From Atriophallophorus winterbourni (Eukaryota; Platyhelminthes; Trematoda; Plagiorchiida; Microphallidae), in contig JACCGJ010006484.1 in NCBI GenBank assembly GCA_013407085.1, positions 62,001-126,000 of the forward strand: 64,000 nt of DNA. Direction: 5' to 3'. Each line of letters opens with the position of its first letter. The first letter of the stretch is position 1. This document shows positions 1-14,189 of this stretch, one piece after another. The position numbers and the translations under genes are program-made. The notes below the pieces were generated by a model. It had not been told where the DNA came from and did no database searches. It saw only the letters and a list, made by a program, of their open reading frames with translations.

Positions 1-3000
1 TAAAAGTATATGTCTAGGTATGGGATGTGATATTCCATGAAATTTCGTTTTTCAGAATACATCTTCTACCGCTTGCTCCCAAGGACAACTACATGGGCTT
101 ATTGACGGCGTTGACTGCAAGTAGAATGTTCTGGGTTAAGGAATTGAGTCAATCCCCGACATGACCTATCTCATAATAACCTTTCGGTAGGCAGTAAGGA
201 AATCAGTGTATGCATTGGTATGGCGTCAATTTTCCAATCCAATTTGAAGCCTTGTGTCTTGAACAATCTGAAGTACAAAACGATGCAATCAATTGCTTTT
301 CCACTGAATGGCTTTTCACATAATGCGGAAACTGTTAGCAATCATCAAAGAAATGCCAGTTTCATAATGCAGGTTTGTAGTGCATTATCATTCAACTTCA
401 AAAACCTCTTCAATGTTGATTGAGTTTCGTCTATAGATTAAAAATTGTTCACTTTCAAAGAGTTACTTTAATATAAATTAAAATCAGCAAGTCAAAATTT
501 GACTAGTTCAGTACAGCAAAGTTATTGAAATTGAGTTGAGCTTTCTTGGATGTTCCTAAATCATGTATGGAAATAACACTCACGCGTCCTTCATGGATAA
601 GATGTGTTATTTATCCGATTTAAGTTGGGAAAATCTGCAGTATTGTAATCATTTGAACAAACGACAGACAGGTCACAAAATTACTGTTTCATTTACACAA
701 TTTTGCCGTTTAATAGCATTTCATGGATTAGGTTTGAGCGAATTGATTACCATAGCGCTATGCGCCATTAAATTAAGTCATATTTTTCACGAAAATCACA
801 CGATAACCTCAATAAGATTTACCTAAGCATGTTTTGCTAAAACTTGATTTGTTATACAGTTATTTCTTCCATATGATGAGATCGTAATTTTCCCAACATA
901 CCCTTTATGAATTACGGATTAAAAAATTCATATCAACAATAGCTGTTTGGGAAATCCGGTCAATCTGTTGAACTAGCAGGTCGATAAATTATCTCACTCG
1001 ATAATAGTGTCCGTAATCCGTACATGTCTACAAGAATCGTGAGATTATTTTCTTGTATCAAACCGAAGTCTGCTCGGACCCACGTCGATGTCAATTACTA
1101 CGATTAGCTGTTCAAAATGTGTACATTCCGCAAAATGTATCCAACGGAAACGTCAGATTGTCATGATCAGCACATTGTTGCTAGGACTTGGACGCGCTAG
1201 CTGTGCAACGTAAACGAAAACTGATTTGTTGAAAATAACGTAAAAAGTTTCCGTTGGTCCGTGAACGGCTATGAATGTAACGTTTGCTTGCCTGGACTTT
1301 ATCGCTGATTCGATGCGCAAACTTCATCCCAAGACATGTCCCCTATACATGCATACATACATCAGCACGTACAATGCACATTTGTTATAGATGAAAAACA
1401 ACATGTGCACACATGCACACACAGATTTCGCTACCCATTTTCGCCAAGGCAAACAGCATCAAAGTTGGTGTATGTGTGCGGACGTCATTACAGCAGTGTC
1501 ATAAATAGTCGTTAAATCGAACGTCTATCATTATCGGCAACACTGAGCGAGACGCTTGAACAACGTCTATGAAATGTGTTGTTCGACGAAATTTGGTTCA
1601 ATATCTGCATGATCGGTGTCGTGTGAATTGACATGAGGCTCCCACGAGTTCAACCGTTATCGCATAATCGATTGAATTCGATCAACGGGACTGGTCGTTT
1701 TTCACTTTTCCGCGAGTTTTTCGGCGCCATGAATGAACGTGTGGTGTTTATATTGGTTTCTCCCCCTACCCTACCCTACCCTCACCCCTTAATCGCACGA
1801 GAGGTTGTTACATGTGCGATCGAAGTCTACAAGTTTGTGCATATTTACGTGTACAACTAACTACACGCACACGTTATAGGACAAGTCGAGCAGGTGCCGT
1901 TGTGACATTGTGCGATTTCAGGTGCTAAATCATCTAACGCATGGAAGACACGCACAATGGACCATGTGGCGTCGCCCAGTGTCAAAACTCGATGCGGGCA
2001 GGACGGGAATCGTGGTTGTGGATTCACCAATTTTATTACCACTGAGCGGACAACTATCGTGACCAGATCGCGATGTTTTCTCCAAAATTTACGAAACATG
2101 AAGGGCATTGCATGATTGGTTTAGTATGAAATTGTCCAATCTAGTGAAAATTGTTAGAACGCTTTCAATATGAAGTAAACCATTTCGGTATGGTTATTTT
2201 TAGCTTGGATAGTAGCATTCATATCGCGTTAATGATAGAGTGAGTTTGCCGACTTGTCGGATCAGGGATTCGCGTTGAGAACTTAGTTTTTGTTAGATTC
2301 CACTTTACTCGCGTTAAAGTAGATTGGAGAATGCGAGCACTCAAACAAACTGATTGAATACAGAGAATGATCGGTCTTCCGATGTAACGAATTGTGAAAA
2401 GCATAGAACCTGATCGTCTACAGAAAGTACTATCGGAGAGGATTGAAAATAAATTCGTCTAACGACATCAACGATCCAAAATAAATGCTGTCTTTTATTT
2501 CTAACTCACTGAGTTTTATAAAAGCTCGAACGTAAATCATTATACGTCAAAATCTGTTTTTTATTGCATGATCGCCTTCAGTTCGTTTAACGTTCATCAT
2601 CTCAATTCTTTGCTTAATATAGTTCAAAGGTTTCGATTCGTCGCCTTTCTTATTCGACATCTCGGCGCTAATCCAAAAGTGAAATCTCATTTTGTCTTCT
2701 TTTGTATATTTTCTCATGTTTTGTGCTATTCGCCTGCTATATTTCCGGCACTTTTATCAATTGACCGTGTTGCTCAAATGTTGTATCAGAATCAATTCAC
2801 TTGGGAGTTCAATTCCATATGCAGACCTTGTAGAAATAAACTTGAAACGACATTTTCATCATGATCAAAATTTTCCTTACTGATGCACCTCGTCCGCTGT
2901 ACGGCGATCTATTCAAATGCCAATCGTCTTTAATGACTTGATCAAAGTATTGATCAAAGTACTGCTTTCCAAGAGGTCTTTATTTCGAATGTCCTGTATT

Positions 3001-6000
3001 TTTCACATCTAGATATCTTTTAAGGAAGTAACTTCTTATTGAATAATAAAATTCAAATTTATATCGTTGATATAATGTTTTTTCTGCGAATATTTTTGAG
3101 TGTAATTGGTAAAGAGTTTGATTGTTTCCTTAAGCACTATTCTTAGGTGAAATTTTGAATATTTTCTGATATAGCATCGTCCTTCTTTGTCCTCTTCGAA
3201 GCCTGGAATCCGTTTACCATATTTACGCTGCTCCAACGCTCGCTGAACTAAATTTGATTTTTTTCCACTTAATAAAGTAAACAGCCTGAAATCAGTATTG
3301 ATGGGACCGATGAAAATTTTGAAATTTATAAGACGTTTCATATTCAAGCCTTATAGATTTGTTTCGAAGAGAATTTAGTCTTCTTTTAGATACACATATC
3401 TAAGAGAATCGATGGAAATCGCTTTGGGTCTAAATGTTGAATTTTCACCTTGAATTCTAAATTGTAAAGGCACTAATAGCTGATTACTAAAAATATAATA
3501 GTTACTAGCTACTCACCAGCACTCACAGCGTATCGTCTGATGCGCCTTTATCTGCATTGATATCGATATTTTTTATTTGGTTGGAAGATGGGATCTTATA
3601 ACCTGCGTGATTTTAGATTCCCCAGAATTTGTAGCATTTCTTCGTAAATTGACAAAAGGCTGTATACTATCTAACTCCGGACAACGCAATGCGGATGCGA
3701 ATTAGCATGAATGATATGTTCTCTGATGGCAAGTGCCAAGATGTCATAGTATAATTAAATTTATTTCGGACACGCACCCTAGCAATCCAAACTCATCTCG
3801 GTTTCTAAATTTCGAAAAGGCGGCCAACTACAACATCCCTATTAACCACATAATAGAACTTACAGAGCGCTGGTAGATCGCATTAAGGCATCTGCGAATC
3901 TATACCAATGGGGTCGAGGATTTAATAATGATAACGAACAGAACGGCCAGTACAAACTGAATGGAAGCCATCGTGTAAACACAGTTATTGTTGCAAATAA
4001 TTGAATAGCGTTGGCGTGAGAGAATCGAAAAAGCAAGCTCACATGCTGTGATACTCAAATGAGCGTCCTTAGCTTAGCTACCAGCACGGCTACCTGGCAG
4101 TGTGCAGTGCAGTGTGAGTTAAATGACAATCCCTTTGATGGAAATTTAAATTGCAGCATAAAAGTCTGAATCTATGTTGTGTCTATACGTTGCGATATCC
4201 GCGATAATTCAAATATGATGAGAGCACATTGATTTAGATTTAATTATGGACTGTTAAAATGACATAAATATGATGCCATTTCAACAGTCAAGCATAAATG
4301 GCACCAGGGAACTAAAATCATTGATTGCTACGTAGTTTTAGTATTATTTTAATGTTAAACTATTCGTGAAAGATCCTACCAATCGTTTGGCTGTGATGTT
4401 CAAAAAGGGGAAAACATTCGCCGCGAACCCAAACTGTATAAGTCACACAACCACATGCAGATATTGATCTAATGCCCAACCATTCTTTCGCATGGATAAG
4501 GGAAAAACGATTTCTAGCCATCAATCCTATGGCTATTCGTTAGCATACAAGCAAGAAGAAGAAAAAATGGCTTCATTCATGTACACGAACCAACCTTATT
4601 GGAATAGGTAACTTTTCAGTTGTTTTATTCTGGTAAGATTCATCAAATGGTAAAATAATGCATTCTAGCAATCATCGGTTTGTCAAGTTCAAGTGAACTG
4701 CGTTGCATAGAGAAAAAGAAAAGGTAAGAAAGCACAAGCCTGATCCAGGCAAAGTGCCGCACAGTCAGAGACTGCACGTGGGCGATATTACTGTCAGGTT
4801 GCCCAGGCCTAGACAGATATGAGAAATAGAGAATAAAGAATAAAGATGGTAGTGAGACTCCAGCGTGTTTCAGCATGCAGCTCACTACCTGTGGCCAATC
4901 AATTTAGCACGGCGTTAGCCGCACAGCACAGAAGTACTGCACGATTGCACATCCGTGCACAACGTTGCATAGAAGCAGTTACTCACTGAAGTAACGCCCA
5001 TTTTTGATGACACGAATTTTATCGCTTTTAAGCCAAATAAGGTATCACATGGTGGGTTGAGAAGCAAACGGTCCCCCGCTCATCAAAGCATCATTCACGC
5101 CCGAAAATCCAACAGTGAGTACGAATGGTGCCCAACAGATGATTGCAATACCAGTGCCAAGGAGCTTTTTTGCAATCGACTGATAAGAGTATTCAGATAG
5201 ACGCTCATGCTGTAAACACCTTGTTTTGGCGGTGTATTTAAATACTACCTAGAACATTAGCGGGCCGTTGGACACATTTCCATTTGAGTGGTGGATGGCA
5301 ATGGAGAACCGCTCGCCAACGGATGTGCCACTAATCGCTTAGTTAGCGGAAGGACAAGCTTCCACCATCGGCGAACGTGAGTCAGCAACCCAAAATCAAA
5401 TTGATCAATTATACGCTGCAATAACTCTTTTACGATTGTGATCTGAGTATGATCGCCCATTTGCTTACCCATTTCCGAAGTGAATAATTAAACTGAAAAT
5501 GGCTGATAAAATGCACTTAAAAAACCCCTTTTTAAACGATCTGATCAAGCCAACTCAGCTTGAAATAAATTGTGAACGTTAGTCAGAATTGAAAGCTGTC
5601 TTGTTATTAAAGTGTCAGATAGTGTTGTGTCCAGAAATCCACATCAACAAAAAATGAACTAGGCCTTCGAATATAAATTGATCGAAGCTGAAAAACAATG
5701 AAATACGAACGTTTATGCATGTTGTCGTCTCTCAAAGATTTGTAGAGGCGATCCATTCTAAGGATAACATCTATGCATTACTGCTCAGATGTTACAATTG
5801 GAGATGTACATAGGATAGGAGAAAGGATACTTTTATCAACCTAACGAAAAGAATTGCTGTAAATTCTAGTCGTTAAGCGACAGTTGAAGTGTGTATACAT
5901 GGCAAAAATTAAAAGAATGGTGTTCACATTAGAAACTGAGTGTAATTTGTGAACAGATCACGGCTATCCAATCCACCTTTCACCTAATATCCCGATGTAT

Positions 6001-9000
6001 GCACACCCTTTGACCAAACCGACCAACGAGAGTTGAAATCTGCATAAGTAATTGGAAATTGGCTAAACCTGACAGCCTGTGTGGAAAGCTGAAAGCGAAA
6101 ACACGGTTGACCTTCTCGGTTCACATTTCGCATAAATCTGAGACATTAAAAACATGAATCGTTAATTATGATCCATGTTAATGTTGTGCTCAGTAGCTGC
6201 TTAGTTTTCTGCATTTCTTTATTTGGATGTGTTATGCTAAATAGGATAAAAGGAGATTCTGAGTTGATGTTGCCGTAGGAGCATAACGGTATTCCCGAGG
6301 GAGGCAGTTGCTCGACCTCAGACACTGCGTTGGCTTTCATCGTAAATCAGTTGCATGGAGCTCACTACTACTTTGTAATTTTATCAAAATTGAAAAGTCT
6401 TTCACGAAACCCACGGGAAATTGCTAAAAAAACGAAAGTGTAGCCATCAACTAAATCAGCACTTGAAACAAAAATAATGGCTTTGTATGTCTAATTTTTA
6501 TGTACTGCGTAGAAATGTCTGTTTTCAGTACGTACTAGGGTGATACATTAAATTTGGTTTCGCGAATACGTGGTTTTTCATATCAACGATTGGATAATCA
6601 CTAATGTTTCCATCAATAATGGCACATTTATAAGTCATCTGAAATTAAACTAGTGGACCTATTTTGTTGATGACTTTGCTCTCTTTACGCACGTCCACTA
6701 CCAAATACAAGAAAAGACCAAATTAGTTCTATAAATGTTTGCGAGCGTCAACATGAAGATCCAAATGGTAAATTCTAGGATTCCGAACCCATCAATTTGG
6801 TACAAACAGAATCGGAGTACATTTAGAGATTTGACTAGCTTCGCTGTTTTTCTGACTCCCGTAAATGTGAGAATTCTTGTTGAATGGACTGGTGCGGTGT
6901 TTGATGAACAAAGTTTGGATGCTCAGCTACATCAGACTATCCAACTAAAGTTAATACATTGGACAGTTTTTTAAAGACTGTGCTAATCTATGTTTCGGGA
7001 ACGAGGATCTTGACTGTAGCGAAAATCCAATTGCACTAGACGTTTCTCCACAGGTGCCTGACAATCCTGAGGAGATCTCCTGGCCAGTGAACACATGGAA
7101 GAATATCCAAAACGATTGAAAATATGCCGTAGAATCTCATTAGAGTCCAGTGTTAGGAAAACATTGAAGACAATGAACCTGATATACTTACCAATAGAAA
7201 ACTGGTAAAGAACCATAATTGCTGGCCTTAATCCCAAATTGATTTAAATGCTCAACTGTATAAGCAACCGATTTCGATACAATGGAACAACGAAAATTCC
7301 CACAAAAATATTTACCTAAATGCTTGTTCACTGATATTTTTTAAATATCATCAATAATAAAATGAGTGGTTAAATTTTATTTGCTTATTGATCTTTGTTC
7401 GTCTATTCGCGTTTCAGATGCCATCGTGCTGACGTGCAATTCATCATCTCATGTTGCAATTTGTTCCTTTATAGCAGAACACAGAAAAACTGGCAGCTGA
7501 CCAGGTTTGCCTACTAATATTTGACATGGGCAATTAATCGCGAAACCATTGTGTTCGAGGGGATTTGCTATTTTTCCGACAAACAGTTTCGCCGAAGCGT
7601 GTTTCGTGCTTCGAATGTTCCAGCAGATTCGTTCTGGTCGCAATGTGGATGTAAAACCAGTTGGAAAGTGTCACATGTACATTACTACTTCTTACCCAGT
7701 GTGCGATTTTTGGCCAATAGGATAAAACCGGAATATGCATATGAGATATGTTAAACTAACGGTCATTTCAATAGTGATCAGAAAGGGTAGAATTAGACAA
7801 AGGTTTGGTGCTTCAATGCAATCACCCACTTTATATGTGCATGCGACTATTGAACATGAACTTTCAGAATGTCAAAATTGTCTGTAAGCGTGTAACGCTA
7901 AATTGCCGTTATATGAAATACCAAATGGTTAAGAAACCAAATAAGCCAGATTGCCACAACGTGTGTAATTACACATTGAAACAATCTAAATGATAAATTT
8001 TGCGACAGAATTTAGAAGCACTGTGGATCTCAACAGTGTTTCATAAACTCTACTTGGAACTTTGATAAACCAGAAAACAGCTGCAAATATATTTGTGACG
8101 AAAAATTGTAAATTGGATCAGAAATAACCAAGTCTATGTGCACGAATAAGTCGATTCGGCTTCTGATTAATGTAGGTAGAATTTCCGATTTTACTTGCAT
8201 TGTTCCACACCTCCTCTACGTATCCCAATAATTGGACAGGGTCTGCTGGACAAGGGTTATATTCTAATCAGAAGAGGTACGAAGGTTATCACAAGATTGA
8301 GCTGTGTATCCACGACTATAATTCGAGACAAGATCGTCGATAGTCATTTTTATGAATGCAACAGACGAATAATCTTAATTTCTTCCTATGGTAAATATTC
8401 AATACACAAACTCCGTATTGCCTTCAAATCGTTCTCCTTCACACGAAACAAATATTTAATTCCTTATCCAAGAAATGAAAAATTCAGAAATTCTATTGTT
8501 CCTTGCATGGCTTGATACATGGTTAACCAAGTGTTCTTTGTCGGTTTTTTTCCAAATAGGCGATAGAATTAATTTAATTGCTGAAAATTCTTATACACAA
8601 ATGAACAGTCACGTTCTTCTTTTTCTGGTTGGTACTTCATTGTCTTGAGCACAAACATGGTTAAACAGAGATTTATATGAGTGCTAGCTCAATTTGAGCC
8701 TAATGTAAAATACAAGGAGCGCAAAATAGTGAAGCTCATGATGGAGGTTATGATTGTTGGATAGTGTGATACACGATATGTGATCCTGGTTTGGCGCTAA
8801 TGTAATCTTAAGTGAAGATAGCAAAATAATCAATATTCATAAGGTAACGATTATCTCATCCATGGTTACATAAGAGATGTGATCGGTACATTTTTCAGTG
8901 AAATGAAAGGATATCTCGTTCGCTGAGTTCATCCACTACTTTTCCATCTTTCATCATCCAAAAACTAGATTTCCTTTTTTCGTGTTAAATCCTACAATAT

Positions 9001-9599
9001 GGTACGTGTTCCGTATCTGTAAGATGAAAAAATTTGGTAATCTGCTGACACAAGGCAGGGGATGCTAATCTGATGATTTGTTGGTTCAAGATGTCACTTC
9101 ATCGTTCATATACCTCTGTGCGCGACATAAAATGGTAAACCTCATTTGTCAGCAGTGCATTTTTCGGGTTTCAACTTTTGAGTTATTGTTCACAAAGTAG
9201 AAATTGTTGTTACTTTTAAATTTCGCAAGCCAACTAAAATTTCGCTTCAGTGTTAAGTTTGGGTCTTTTGGCTGCAGCATCAGGAGACGGTCGATAAAAG
9301 ATGAACAAATTTTGATTCACACTACGTTGGATGTTGTTGCTTGAGATCATAGGTTCCAAAAAATTGTAATTCCACATCCAAGTATACATGAGCTCCTCTT
9401 GACCGGTCTCGTATATCTTAAAATGGTCTCCGGTGGATACTATACGAAAAGTTTCCATGTGTCTCCGAACAATGGTAACGCAGTGATGATCTTGGAAGCT
9501 GCTGTTAGCCAAATCGGTACACCCAATCTTTGTGGTTATATGCAGATGCATGCGTCGTTGCTTCTGGTATAACAGTCCAAAAGGCACAGGCCATAAGCG
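1..9599. other. Non-coding stretch, no recognisable gene
   Basis: I read this stretch for known domains on both strands and found none. Open frames are short, AT-rich and lack domain motifs. A short CTACC-type run lies near 1764-1787. The longest unexplained open frame (about 9234-9600, minus strand) is listed separately. No tRNA, rRNA or spliced-leader sequence was recognised by eye. Confidence 0.5.
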
Positions 9600-9602
9600 A
9601 AT
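9234..9602 (-). other. Unrecognised open frame, about 120 codons
   Basis: This open frame on the minus strand ends at a stop near 9234. It remains open past a GTG at 9587 rather than beginning at a clear ATG; the first ATG inside it is 12 codons later. The composition looks more protein-like than its surroundings: mixed hydrophobic and charged residues, a basic stretch (AAAKRPKL) near the C-terminus, and several Cys and His without a regular zinc-finger spacing. I do not recognise the family. It abuts a Penelope-derived relic, so it may be a fragment of another repeat, an exon of an unseen host gene, or chance. Confidence 0.2.
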
Positions 9603-9855
9603 TATATTTAAAAGCCACTGTTAACTATGGTTCGTAGAACAAACCACGATGATCGAGTAGAGCATCTTGAGCCGCTGACCAGGAATCACTCTGTGATTCT
9701 GTATTTCAGCATCGTTTTCCGTTGTACGAACCCAAACTAAAAGTGGCTTCCAACGATAAAATATTTCGCTACTTTTTCACTGTTTCAAGCCTCGACGAAC
9801 CTGATCTTACTGCCTCCAATGCCAAACAACAGGAACTGGTCGTGGAATGTAAGTG
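9600..9855 (+). mobile_element. Penelope-like terminal repeat relic with decayed hammerhead
   Basis: The segment follows the same order of landmarks as the terminal repeats at 19.6-20.2 kb. These are a 'gagc..ctgaccaggaatcac' block, 'tgattctgtatt', a 'gtacgaaccc' block, 'cactgtttcaagcct', 'cctgatcttactg', then 'gccaaacaacaggaactggtcgtgg'. The last part corresponds to the hammerhead stem II loop, a GAAA-like segment, a CCGG-like stem III and the GTGG strand of stem I, but the CTGATGA core and exact GAAACCGG are lost. It is therefore an inactive, diverged copy. No reverse transcriptase follows; the next element is a LINE on the same strand. Confidence 0.65.
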
Positions 9856-10059
9856 CGGTATGAAAATAGACTAAAACTGCTTATACTTCGAAAAGAAACG
9901 CTAGAACATTTTTTTAAACTCCGCAGCCTCACGCGAAAGTTGATAGCAATGTAAATTCAGCATTGGCTACACACAGGATCGCTCGAACAGATTTAATCTG
10001 GAAACATTTTTGGAAGGTACGCAAAAAGGTGACGTCCTCAATTCGCGAATACAAGTAAT

Positions 10060-11800
10060 ATCACCATCCTAGAATATTCTACACGATGATAAACAGCACG
10101 ACTAAGGTTAAACCGAGAGATTTCTCTATTCAGACAGTGGACGGATTGACAGATAATGTCAGGGATACAGCTGATGCCCTAGCAACATTTTATGCGCAAT
10201 TCTTCGTCAAAAGAATGTGTCCCTGCCAACCTCTCTTTTATGTTTAACCGATGTGGAAAGCTTAAGTGATCTCGATGTGAATCCTACGGTTGTGGGAAAG
10301 CATTTACGCAAGCTTAACGTTAACAATTCTCCTTGGGAAGACAGAAAAACGCCGACGATTCTGAAATCGTGAGCTGAGTGGAAAACTGGAGTTATTACAC
10401 TAATCTACAAAGGTGTCAGTCGATCGAATTTCCGTGGTTTCTAAAGTATTGGAACGCTTGGTGTGTGAAAGTCTTATAAGGCACCTCGAGATCCAAAAAA
10501 TTCGTTATCAGACACAACATGGGTTTAGAAAAAACACTTATACTTGTTTAACTTGCTCACGAATCCAAACGATTGCACGCAACCACTACATGTTACTTAG
10601 ATGTTTATAGAGCTTTCGATCGAGTTGATCACTGCGTATTACTTCAGAAGCTGTAGGATCTTTGCATCACCGGAAATCTACTAATATGTTTCGCAAGGCA
10701 CCTGTCTAAACGCAAAGCGAAAGTTAGAATAGATGGCGAAATTTCCAGAACTATTGAAACCACGTGCGGTGTCCCACAAGGTTCATTATTTGGTCCAATG
10801 CTATTTTTAATATTGATAAATGATCTACCGAAGCGGTTACGATGTAAACTTCCTGTTTTCAAAAAAGCTACCTTTCAACTTCCGCAAGTGCAAAATGTTG
10901 CCGGTGTGGAAATCCTTCCCGTTCTCATACGTACTTGGAAGTCACACGCTTGAGTGGAGTATATCGCAGAAGGTTATCGGTATCTGGGTGTCTGGGCGGA
11001 AATTGGAAAAATGTCTGCAGTGCGATGCCGTCTATAAGCGCGAAGGCAGCGTATCCGTATTGCTTAGGCGAATATTCAGACGTTTTCCATCGCACTCATT
11101 CTCAAAGTTACTAACTACATAAATACATCCACTTGCGGACTATACAGTACAAGCTTAGACACTGTGGATGGGAAAAGATATCTCGCTCATCAAAATGATT
11201 TATCACATGGCAACTTAAATGGTTACTAGATTGCATGATTTACTCTTTGAGCAGCGACTGACAAGACTTGGATTGTGCACCCTTGAGCGCAGGCGCATCC
11301 GAGCTCATCTAACCCCGACATACCAAACAAACCATACGGGGTGCAATCTACTCAGGCACCTCTTTACACTTGTTTCCAATCTCCCGACACGCAGTCATAA
11401 CCTGACCCTTCAAATTCCACATTTCCGATTGAACCGTCGCCGCAACTTTTACGAAGTCCCTGTATGCATTTTGTGGAACAGCTTAACGCCAGAAATTGTT
11501 TTCTTATCAAACGAAATGATATTCAAACATACGTTACGATCTTTTATGTTGAATACTATGTGCTGGCCCCAGTTTACTGAAATTCCATATTGATTCCTTC
11601 TCGGTAAAACAAATTACCCAAACACATATTTCCGTTCGAAATTTCCACTCTCCATATCACGATAAGAATTACTTTTGTTCCTCTTTTGATGAACATGGAT
11701 GCAAACATTATCGATTTGTGTAACTTTTTAAGATATATCTTATAGTATTGTACAGCTATTTGCTTTCTTCACCAAAAATCGTGAATCTTGAATCTGAATC
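10060..11800 (+). mobile_element. Decayed CR1/Jockey-like LINE (RT to C-terminus)
   Basis: The fragments run in the order expected of a LINE ORF2, but in several frames. Near 10080-10200 is the linker before the reverse transcriptase ('PRDFSIQTVDGL..NVRDTADALATFYAQFF'), almost identical in wording to the minus-strand copy at 57.6-57.9 kb. Near 10413-10610 are RT finger segments ('SVVSKVLERLV', 'QHGFRKN'). Decayed traces of the 'SFRSS' catalytic block A and a 'GVPQGSL'-like block B lie at 10610-10800. A C-terminal tail follows at 11219-11593 ('LTRLGLCTLERRRIRAHL', 'LWNSLTPEI'). The 3' end near 11780-11800 has short TGAATC-type repeats typical of LINE tails. Multiple frameshifts and stops make it a pseudo-element. 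Confidence 0.8.
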
Positions 11801-14149
11801 TGCGGAGGTTGGACCTTGCTTGTACAGACAAAGTGGTCTATTGTTTGCAGAACTATTTTCACTTGAACCTGAGCTCGCATATACACTCAGCATACGAAAT
11901 GCTTAGAATGAATTGTGTATAACACAATGGATCAATCTTTCTAAAATTCAGGTACCAAGATCATGTTTCTGCGTGCATGGTCTCTGAAAAAGTATCAGCA
12001 CTAGATGCCACATGCTAAAAGATATAGTTGTTACCGTCGCGCATCTTATTTTGTGTACACAATGCAATCTTTTTTGCACTGCTTGAGATTGCTTGAATTT
12101 TGAAACTCTATTCTCATAATCTAAAGCAAAACCTTCGCATGAAATATTTATTGAATCTTAGAGCTGATCATGATATTTATTAACTTAGCCAATCACCAAA
12201 TCTTGCCGTTTACCCACTTTCGTACTTATACTCCACTTGCGGTTTCGCGTACTGATCAGCTTAGGACAACAATATTTGTTTAGTCTACCCCTGTCGGTAC
12301 CGGTTGTATTCCTTGGGATATTGGAGAAATAAGTTTCTGCTCATTTCCAAAATATACACCGTTATTTGTGATCGGATTCGTATAGTTTGGTATCAATGAT
12401 GTGTACCCTGTCAGTGAATCGCCGTTACATGCAAAATGAACTACCCCACAAGAATACCTTTACTCAAATTTTGCATTTGAATGACATCTTAAAAATTCAA
12501 ACTCGATAGCAGAAAACTTCAAAACGTTGGAAGGCACTATGAAATATCTCTCTATCTCGTCGACCTTTACAATGGAAGCGTCCTCAGTTTTAACGCAGAC
12601 CGCTTCAAAGTCACGTTGATTTGTTCGTTCGAGCTGGTGTGCAAACAAGGTCTTTGTTTAAGCGTGTCAAATTGTAACAAAATCACTAACTGTCCATTGC
12701 ATCTCAGCACGCAACGCGACAGTTCTGACTCATAAATCTGCGTGACTGATGTTTCAGTAGACGCTTGCCGCCTGCCCGGGACCCATGCCTCCATTTATCC
12801 AAGCGGAGCAGCCATTGTTGCAACACCTGAGTCGGGGATATTAAATTCTACTGGGAACACGTGCGTGCAAGGCTAAATTTTATATTGATGAGAAAATACC
12901 TGTGTGGGGAGCGGAGATAGGATTAATGTGAGAAATTTCAAAAGAATCGAACAGATGGATAGCGCAGATATGAACCGGGAGTTGCATTCTGGTCAAACGG
13001 AAAATGTAATTAATGGCTTAGCAAATGAATTTTTTAAATTGTAATGCGTGTGTGTGAATTTATAAAACACGAGATCGATCAATATCATGGAGAGTTTTTA
13101 CCTGGCCTGTTCAATTATATTTTAATTGTCGAAGTATGTGGCCTATTGTACTACGTTTACGTTTGATCGATTAAAACTAGATGTTTATTGAGGATTCTCG
13201 TGTTCAAAACTTTGGTGCTTACGATTGAAAACAAAAGAATAGTTTCACCCTTTCCTAAAAGATAGATTTATAAAATTGTAATGAACCGCTGATGTTATAC
13301 TAACGTATTTGCCAGCGAATATCTCGAACCAAAACGTGCAGAACATTGATTACAATTTGCGAGGAGGCTAGATTGTCACTCTGGGAAGCTTGTGGGTATA
13401 TGCGCGAAATGGAATCATTATAGAGAATCAATATGCCAATTTGATTACGTGATTTCTCAGTTTGAGTATTCGCGGATTTAATTGTGGAATGGAAATGATG
13501 CGATCCGCAATGAGTAAATGTTATCGAAACGATTCTGGATTCAATGTACTTTTCCAAGTCAATTGGACGAGTACATGTTGCACATATATGAAATAGATCA
13601 TATGCCAATGGCGAGTTGAAGTTTAATGGCCTATAGTGAACGTAATACTTCTTCTGCGTCCAAGGTTATTCGATCTACCTCCGGAAAAATCCCTATCCCA
13701 AGGAAATTCACGAAACTCGCATACTGCTTTATCCTGGATTCTGCTCTGACATTTTTGTAATATCCTCGCTAAATCTGCTCTGATTTATCCCATTCCGAAA
13801 ATTCTGTGTTACTTTCGATCATATCTATCGGAATTTATTCGTTTAGTTCTTGTTAACTGATTTACAGCAAAGTTGACATATCCGCGTAAATATTTCAGTT
13901 TGCTCACGCGCGAAACGTTTTCCCATATTTAACTATTCTACGGTTTTGCTATCATTGAAAAGATCGCGTCGAGCTACGCATTTTGATACATGTTTCTGTA
14001 TTCTACCTTGTGTGGTTAAAGAGTTATTGTCGATTATTTGCTAAATGATGAAATCACGGGTTCCAAAGCAGCCACATCGACCAGTCGACCAAACGCCCAC
14101 CATTCAGCTGAACAACCCACTTCAGGTTACCAACATGTTGACCGATCAC
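11801..14149. other. Non-coding stretch between LINE elements
   Basis: No domain, RNA gene or structured repeat was recognised. Open frames are short and without motifs. Confidence 0.45.
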
Positions 14150-14189
14150 GAGATCCAACATACGGACAAAAAAATCAATCGATCCAGCT